Notes under the pieces: generated by a model
Database searches by the model: none
What the model was told of the DNA's origin: nothing
What the model saw: only the letters and a program-made list of their open reading frames with translations
Made by a program: the position numbers and the translations under genes
DNA from: Allomyces arbusculus
Lineage: Eukaryota > Blastocladiomycota > Blastocladiomycetes > Blastocladiales > Blastocladiaceae
DNA length: 64,000 bases
Reading direction: 5' to 3'
NCBI GenBank assembly: GCA_027604705.1
Contig: JADHYV010000003.1
Location: 434,001 to 498,000 of the forward strand
Shown here: positions 58,803 through 64,000 of the stretch, piece after piece
Numbering within the stretch: position 1 is the first letter of the stretch
How the letters are laid out: each line of letters starts with the position of its first letter

Positions 58803-59610
58803 TCTGGTGCGGGCGTCTTGGGGATGCGGGCAGAATTGGTGCAGATCGATCAAGGTTGAGGGCGAGGAAGGGAGCACGGGCGATTACATGGACTTGATCT
58901 GGTGAGCAAGGCACGCGCGCTTGGAGCTGGTGAAGAGGAGAGAGAAAGAGAGCGTGGGTGGCGAGCGCGGCAGGCCAGGGACCGTGGGAGCGAGCGTCAT
59001 CGACCGTCGTCGTGGCCGACGACAAGAACACGAGGACGCGCGTCGTTTTCGCGGACAACGTGGGGAACGACGTGGGGGTGGGGCCGCCAGCCACGATGCG
59101 CGCTGGTCACCTGGTTTATCTCTTGATCAACCACGATCAGAAACAAGCAGGCTATTTATATTGATGGTATCTATCCGGCGCATCATCAGCCATGATCTGT
59201 GCCATCTGTGGTTCGAGTCAAATGCGTGCAGGGGATGTGCAGACATGATGTCAGCGTCACGCTGGGGCCCCACCACGCGATCGCAACGACGTTAAAACGC
59301 CAGCACAACGCTCTGCAAATGCACCCACGGGCTGGCTCTTGGCCGACCAACTGAACAATCCTCCTCCCCTCCCGCCGCGACAACCCCGACCTGCCCGCCC
59401 ACGTTTTGTCGTGCCCGCCGCGACCGTCTCGCCCGGTCTCGCTGGTCTTGTCCCAAGTCTGACACGGCCGACCTCCTGCAGCGCGGGACAACTTCATCGA
59501 CGCGACCAGCAAGCTCAACCTCTCGCTGCACCCACCGTTCCTACCTTCCTACCACGGTCGAGCACGACGCGCCGTGACCCAGAACCGAGCTGCTCGAACG
59601 AAAATCGACA
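58803..59610. other. Divergent promoter region, AMP deaminase / polyprenol reductase
   Basis: A TATAAATA element on the minus strand (59160-59153) lies 350 bp from the AMP deaminase start. It could serve that gene with a long 5' UTR. No coding feature was seen. Confidence 0.45.
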
Positions 59611-61287
59611 ATGGCCGACGCGATGGCCCCCGACTCGGCGCTCCTCAACGCTCCGCTTGCTGCAGCCGGCGATGCATTGGCCGACACGATGACCGATGCC
59701 ATGGCTGCCGCTGCCGCAGCCGACCCCGGCACTGTCGCAGCCATGGACCACGCTGCTGCCGCCGTAGCCGATGCCATCGCCGTGGACCCGGTGCTTATGG
59801 ACGCGCCAGTGGCAAGTGATGCGGCTGCCATTGCAGGGGCGGCCATCGATGCCGTGAAAGAAGCCGCTGCTGATGCCAACATTGTCCTCGATGCTGCTGA
59901 ACCGGCAGCCGCCGCGGGCCTCGATCACTTCGCGGCGTCGGTCGCATCCGACCTGCCGTGGTGGGCATGGCCTGCGTCGATCCGCACGCCGCTCGAGGCT
60001 GTCTGCATCGCCTACTACGCCGTCATTCTCGCCACACTGCTGCCGCTCTCGGCCTTCCCACCGCTGCGCGCATTGCTGCACCACGGCAAGCTGCTAGTGC
60101 CCGCCTCGACGCGCGCCACGTCTCCGCCCGCTGTGCGCCGTGTCGTGCGCCGTCGTCGCCCGCGTTCGCGTTCGCGCTTAACCACCGCGGAACGCCTTGC
60201 TGGCGATGCGACGGGCCATCTCACCACGACCACCGACACGGACGACGGCATTTCCGACTCGAGCGTCGCCTCCACCATTTCTCGCGCGCCCACAACCACG
60301 ATTGACGAAGTGGCCCCGCTCCTCCCGGCCTTGCCCGCGCAGCACGCCGGTACCGGCACCGCCACCGCCACCACCGCCACGCTGCCCGCCGCACGCGTCC
60401 TGCCGGGCCCTTCCGCATCGAGCGCATCAGCCTACATGTCGTCGCGCATTACCCCGCTCCCGCTTGGCCCAGAACACCCGCACGATCCGCCCTCGACCCC
60501 ACGCATCACGACACGCGACTGGTTCCACACGCTGATCAGTCTGCACGTGCCCAAGGCCTGGTTCACGCACTTTTATATTGTTGCCGTCTCCATGACCATC
60601 ACGCTCTGGCTCGTCACGAGCCCGTCGTGGCCGCTCGCGCTCTACGCCATGCACGCGTCGCGCCGATACTGGGAACAGAATGCGTTTTTCGCGTCAACCG
60701 AGTCTAAGATGCATACGGGTCACTATCTGCTGGGCCTCTCGTTCTACACGGTCACGCCCCTAGCGCTCGCGCTTGCCGTCATGGACGCGCGCCTCGATGG
60801 ATCCTACTCGGCACCCGGATGGCTGCTCACGTTTGCGTTTGCCGGATGCAACCTGAGCCAGCTCATGCACCACTATTTCCTGAGCGTCATGCCGAAACCC
60901 ACGCCGACCCCGCCCTCGCGCACGCCGTCCGTCTCGACTCCGGCCATTTCATCGCCGCTCGCGACGGCACCTAACACGCCGCGGATCTTGCGCCCCGTGC
61001 GTGTCGTGCCGAATGCGGGCGTGGCTGCTGCAAGCACACCGTCACACGGCCCTACGCCGTACCTGCTGCCCACCCGTGGTCTCTTCAAGAACGTGACGTG
61101 TCCACACTACTTTTTTGAGATTTGCATCTACGCGTGTTTGGCGCTCATGGTCCCAAACGCGACCACCATGTGGTGGTGCCTGCTGTGGGTCGCGGCCAAC
61201 TTGACCATTTCGGCCGCCGAGTCGCACGCGTATTACGTCAAGTACAAGTGCGCGCGCAAGTACCGGATTTTTATGTACATTTATTGA
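59611..61287 (+). CDS. Steroid 5-alpha-reductase family, polyprenal/polyprenol reductase-like (SRD5A3/DFG10)
   Basis: A single exon of 558 aa, longer than the ~300 aa usual for the family. The N-terminal ~115 residues are an Ala/Asp-rich amphipathic repeat (ADAM, AADP). The first TM lies at ~130-150, then a Ser/Thr-rich insertion. The conserved C-terminal reductase part contains HASRRYWEQN, STESKMHTGHYLLGLSFY, TRGLFKNVTCPHYFFEICIYA and NLTISAAESHAYYVKYKCARKY. These match the HxxRR, GLF..v.cPHYffEi and HxWY signatures of SRD5A3. Family members reduce polyprenol-derived intermediates to make dolichol for N-glycosylation at the ER. The usual final R.A..P residues are replaced by RIFMYIY. Assignment to the dolichol branch over steroid reductases is inferred. 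Confidence 0.82.
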   Translation: MADAMAPDSALLNAPLAAAGDALADTMTDAMAAAAAADPGTVAAMDHAAAAVADAIAVDPVLMDAPVASDAAAIAGAAIDAVKEAAADANIVLDAAEPAAAAGLDHFAASVASDLPWWAWPASIRTPLEAVCIAYYAVILATLLPLSAFPPLRALLHHGKLLVPASTRATSPPAVRRVVRRRRPRSRSRLTTAERLAGDATGHLTTTTDTDDGISDSSVASTISRAPTTTIDEVAPLLPALPAQHAGTGTATATTATLPAARVLPGPSASSASAYMSSRITPLPLGPEHPHDPPSTPRITTRDWFHTLISLHVPKAWFTHFYIVAVSMTITLWLVTSPSWPLALYAMHASRRYWEQNAFFASTESKMHTGHYLLGLSFYTVTPLALALAVMDARLDGSYSAPGWLLTFAFAGCNLSQLMHHYFLSVMPKPTPTPPSRTPSVSTPAISSPLATAPNTPRILRPVRVVPNAGVAAASTPSHGPTPYLLPTRGLFKNVTCPHYFFEICIYACLALMVPNATTMWWCLLWVAANLTISAAESHAYYVKYKCARKYRIFMYIY

Positions 61288-61567
61288 TTTAGTGTTTGGT
61301 TGTCGTCGTTGCTGCGCTTGAGCTGTGCGTGCGCGGCACCGTGTTGGTGCCGCTTGTTTTTTGGTTTGGAGGTTCGCGCGTTTTACCGGGCCCTTTCGTG
61401 TTTTTTAGTTTCACGATCAGACAGATACATGGTCCGTTTTTGTTGTCCACCCAGAATGGATTGGATGGGAGCGCTTCCTGGACGGGATGAGAGTGCTACG
61501 CCGTTCAACATCTGGTCGTCAAGGAACATCCAGCATGAAGTTCAGCTCGCAGCAATCGCCTTTTTAG
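61288..61567. other. 3' flank of the polyprenol reductase gene
   Basis: T-rich, without recognised features. Confidence 0.5.
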
Positions 61568-62276
61568 GGCTTTAGGCACCGCGCTTTACCCAAATTCGCA
61601 TCGTTTTCACCTACATCGACATGGACGACAGCGTATTTTCCTGATATTGCGCTCTCGAGCTCGCTGGTTGTCAGCCCTGAGGAAAGTGGTCCAACGGCGC
61701 ACATCACATGCCACGTTGAAGCACTTCTTGTCGGCCACACTTGGCAGTGCCGATGCCCACATCCCCAGCAACCGCTCGTTGTGCAAGTGGCGAGTGCCAC
61801 TTGGTTGGACTGGTCCGGTCTTTTATCTCCGCAGAACCCGGTTGTGGCGAAGGCCATGTTGCTCGCAACTCGCCCGGCATTCGGGTTTCTAGTGCGCATG
61901 GGGTTGGCCTGGACGCTTCCTGCCCTAATTGCGACCGAGGTCATGTTTCCAGTACGTTTGCTTGACTTACTCTGCTCGTTGTGCGCCATAGTCGACCGCT
62001 CATCGCCGGCGACTCGTGTCGCGCCGCTCTCGTTTCAGGAGAATTGAAGCAGGGTCAAGGTCTCGTCAAAATTTGGTTGAACACGGTGGTGAGTGTGTTT
62101 TGCGGCCTACCAAAGTCGAGGACATCCATCTGGTGGGGCACCGTGTCGTTTTCCCCATCCCATCGTCCCCTGTCTTTGAGTCACATGTGCTTCGTGCCTG
62201 CGAAAATACATGCTTGATGGTTTCACGTGGCCATCGCTATGCGCTTGCTCGTGCGTCTTCCGCTATGGAGACCTAA
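61568..62276 (+). other. Possible unrecognised two-exon coding region
   Basis: A stop-free frame runs from 61568 to a GTACGT donor at 61951. A 46-nt candidate intron ends in GCCATAG at 61996. Joining in phase 0 gives a second open stretch to a TAA at 62276. Translated pieces have ordinary composition (SGPTAHITCHVEALLVG, HTWQCRCPHPQQPLVV, VEDIHLVGHRVVFPIP) and contain Cys/His pairs. No ATG begins the frame and I recognise no family. A second frame through the same DNA carries SCPNCDRGHVSS, so frame choice is open. It could be a real gene with missing 5' exons, a decayed gene, or chance. Confidence 0.25.
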
Positions 62277-62720
62277 GTCGCGAAAAAATGAGGCGGTCAG
62301 GAGCTAAACATAGTTCCGGGCTTGAAACCCGCATCATGTGTCCTATCAACCGTGATTTGGCGAGACCAAGTGACTTGACTGCCAATCAAATATACATAAA
62401 ACATTGAAACAAAGTGTTGCTGTGTTGCTGCATCAACTTTGCCAACTGTGCCATCTCCTCTATTTCGCTCATACGAAATTTTGACTGTGAGACTAGCATT
62501 CGAGGCGATTCTCAGCACAATCACATGACAAAAGGCGACGGCGGTGGGAGGTTGTGAGCAGCTGCCGTTTGGAAATGCGCATGGATGTGTGACTGGACTC
62601 ACACAGGATGGCTGACATGCTCATCTTGCAGAAAAAGGAAGAATTGTAAGAATTAGAGATAACCGCTGTATATATTTTGACCATTGTCGTCGTCAGCAAT
62701 TGACTGTGTTGGCAACATAA
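62277..62720. other. Spacer without recognised features
   Basis: AT-richer DNA. Several short open frames lack domains. Confidence 0.5.
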
Positions 62721-63790
62721 CTACATGATGGCTCCGACGCTAATCTTGCTTCGTTTCCCAGTTTGGAACTCGCCAGCCTCCAGCAACACCTCGCCGGCCA
62801 CATGTCCTTCGCGACTGATCGCGGCCAGCGTCGACTTCAAGGGCGCCACCACCGCACCCGCATCCTTTCCGACAAACAGCTCCACGCGCATCGCTGGGTG
62901 TTTAGGATGGCATCCTTCAGGTCGCACCCAAACACGACCTTGACAACCACTTTCGTGGCGATCGGCTGGTCCTTGGGGCACCGGATGAGCGCCTGGACCA
63001 CAGGCCACTGGAACAAGCGGTGGTCAAAGATCAGCTCGAGAACGTCGACGGGCGTGTCGCGGTCGGCCTTGGCGAGCCAGACTCTTGGAAGATTGCGGCC
63101 GGACGTGAGCGGTATGCCCGTCATGTCGCCAAACACGCGGGGGTGCACGGCCTTGGCTGAGAACCGTTTCAGCGGGCGTGTCGATAAGTTCTGCAAGGCT
63201 TCATTGTTGTCGTTCCAGTACTTGCGCGCCAACACGATCTGGAGATCGACCATGCTTGGCAGCGCGTGCGGTTCCTGCGTGAGCGCATTGACGGTACTGG
63301 GGTCGGCGACGAGATGCGTCACGCCCTCGAGAAGCGGTAGCTGGTTGTCGATCCACTGCACGCGCCCAAGAAGGCTCAATGCCACGAGGTGTGAGAGGAC
63401 GTCGAATGCGTCGGCGTGCACAAGCAGGACCGCGTCATTGGGCGTGTGCTTGTTGGACACGGTCAGCGTCGTGATCGATGGCCAGAACTACATGTCGCAC
63501 ACGACCGTCGGGTCGTCGACCTCGATTTGAAGCTCGCCGAGCACTGGCACGCCAATTAATGCTGTCAGATCCTCGGGCACGACCGTGCGGTCAGGCGATG
63601 CGCTGATTGTCGGCAGCAATCTGATACTCGACGAGCTGCAGCGTGCGCAAGCGCGGCGCAGCCTCGACCACGTCACTTAGAAATTTGGCTTGAAGCAGCA
63701 GAAACTCGTTCAATGACAATTTCGTGAGCTCCAGGGGCGAGGCAAGGGGCCAGGCGCCGCCGCACCATGAAACTTGCCCGGACAAAGGCG
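62721..63790 (-). pseudogene. Leucine-rich-repeat-like gene, apparently broken
   Basis: Minus-strand reading gives LRR-like helices and strands: FLSDVVEAAPRLRTLQLVEYQ, LTALIGVPVLGELQIEV, FDVLSHLVALSLLGRVQWI, LPLLEGVTHLVADPS, LPSMVDLQIVLARKYW. They are spread over different frames. Continuity needs a frame change near 63600, crosses an in-frame TAG at 63490-63488, and needs a second frame change near 62910 before the C-terminus ending at 62721. No GT-AG introns of plausible size repair these points. The pattern resembles fungal F-box/LRR family members, which turn over quickly, but no F-box is seen. Its 5' end overlaps the PHD gene on the other strand. Sequencing error is the alternative. Confidence 0.45.
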
Positions 63791-64000
63791 CCGGGACGGC
63801 GTAAGATCGAGGACGACGAGGAGGAGCGCGAGACGCTTTATTGCATTTGCCGGACGTCAAAGTATGTGCGACACGAGCCGAGGAAGAGAGTCGGCTGCAG
63901 CGCATGCGATGATGGTGAGCAGACAAGACGCTCGCGCGAGCACAAGGAGTCCTCTTAACGCCACGTGCACGCCATCCACCATTGTCAACACGTCCCGGCC
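63767..64000 (+). CDS. PHD-finger protein, N-terminal fragment (SPP1/CXXC1-like)
   Basis: The ATG at 63767 starts a basic/acidic leader, then a PHD opening LYCICRTSK...GCSACDDG. The exon ends at a GTGAGC donor at 63915, just where W(F/Y)H should follow in the next exon beyond the window. The YCICR...GC.ACDDW form resembles the PHD of SPP1/CXXC1, the H3K4me3-reading subunit of the Set1/COMPASS methyltransferase. A smaller in-frame intron inside the exon (GTATGTGCG...CTGCAG) is possible. Only ~49 residues are visible, so the protein's full nature is open. Confidence 0.62.

Noticed and set aside
59195-59235. GGTTCGAGTC reminiscent of a tRNA T-arm
   Set aside because: The flanking bases do not form the T stem, and no acceptor stem or anticodon arm could be found around it.
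1-64000. Transposons, LTR elements or integrated viral genes
   Set aside because: I saw no transposase, reverse transcriptase, integrase or capsid-like protein and no long terminal or inverted repeats.

Overview
The window looks like nuclear DNA of a zoosporic (chytrid-grade) fungus, most likely Blastocladiomycota or a near relative. The DNA is GC-rich. Genes are closely packed on both strands and interrupted by many short spliceosomal introns, mostly about 60-110 nt. The gene set is fungal: chorismate mutase, fatty-acid elongase, polyprenol reductase, a CaMKK-type kinase. It also includes families often kept in zoosporic fungi, such as a full-size ABCA transporter, a TTD14-like NTPase, a REJ/GPS membrane protein and an LPMO-like secreted protein. 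This placement is inference; no phylogenetic marker was compared by search. I saw no transposon, LTR element, viral relic, tRNA or rRNA gene.

Layout, left to right. 1-13 kb: start of an ELO elongase (-), a four-TM protein (+), a CaMKK-family kinase (+), an unidentified coiled-coil gene (-), a DCAF4-like WD protein (+) and UPF2 (-). 13-18 kb: two tandem five-exon genes for YwrD-type gamma-glutamyltransferase-fold hydrolases (+), with near-identical stretches that suggest gene conversion. 18-28 kb: prefoldin subunit 4 (-), an ING/PHD protein (+), SPO11 (-), NAA50 (-), chorismate mutase (+) and a TTD14-like protein with a 13-nt micro-exon (+). 29-34 kb: one very large gene (-) joining a membrane anchor, an EGF-like repeat, two glycosyltransferase-like folds, a REJ-like ectodomain, a GPS-like module and a C-terminal TM. 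This is the most unusual object in the window. 36-44 kb: an ABCA-type transporter of about 2,500 aa (-). 45-53 kb: a second four-TM protein (-), an LPMO-like secreted protein (-), an OTU protease (-) and a fatty-acid-type P450 (-). 53-64 kb: ribosomal protein P1 (+), VPS20/CHMP6 (+), AMP deaminase (-), a polyprenol-reductase-like protein (+), an unexplained open region, an LRR-like gene that looks broken (-), and the start of a PHD-finger gene (+) cut by the window end.

The genes do not form one pathway. Loose groups are lipid or dolichol metabolism (ELO, P450, SRD5A3, ABCA), mRNA/protein quality control and ubiquitin (UPF2, prefoldin, DCAF4, OTU, NAA50, VPS20), and chromatin/meiosis (ING, SPO11, PHD/SPP1-like). 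Exon models were built by hand from conserved protein sequence, reading phase and GT-AG boundaries. Almost all complete models close in phase to a single stop. Donor sites are strongly biased to GTRCG (about 33 of 57 modelled), not GTAAGT.
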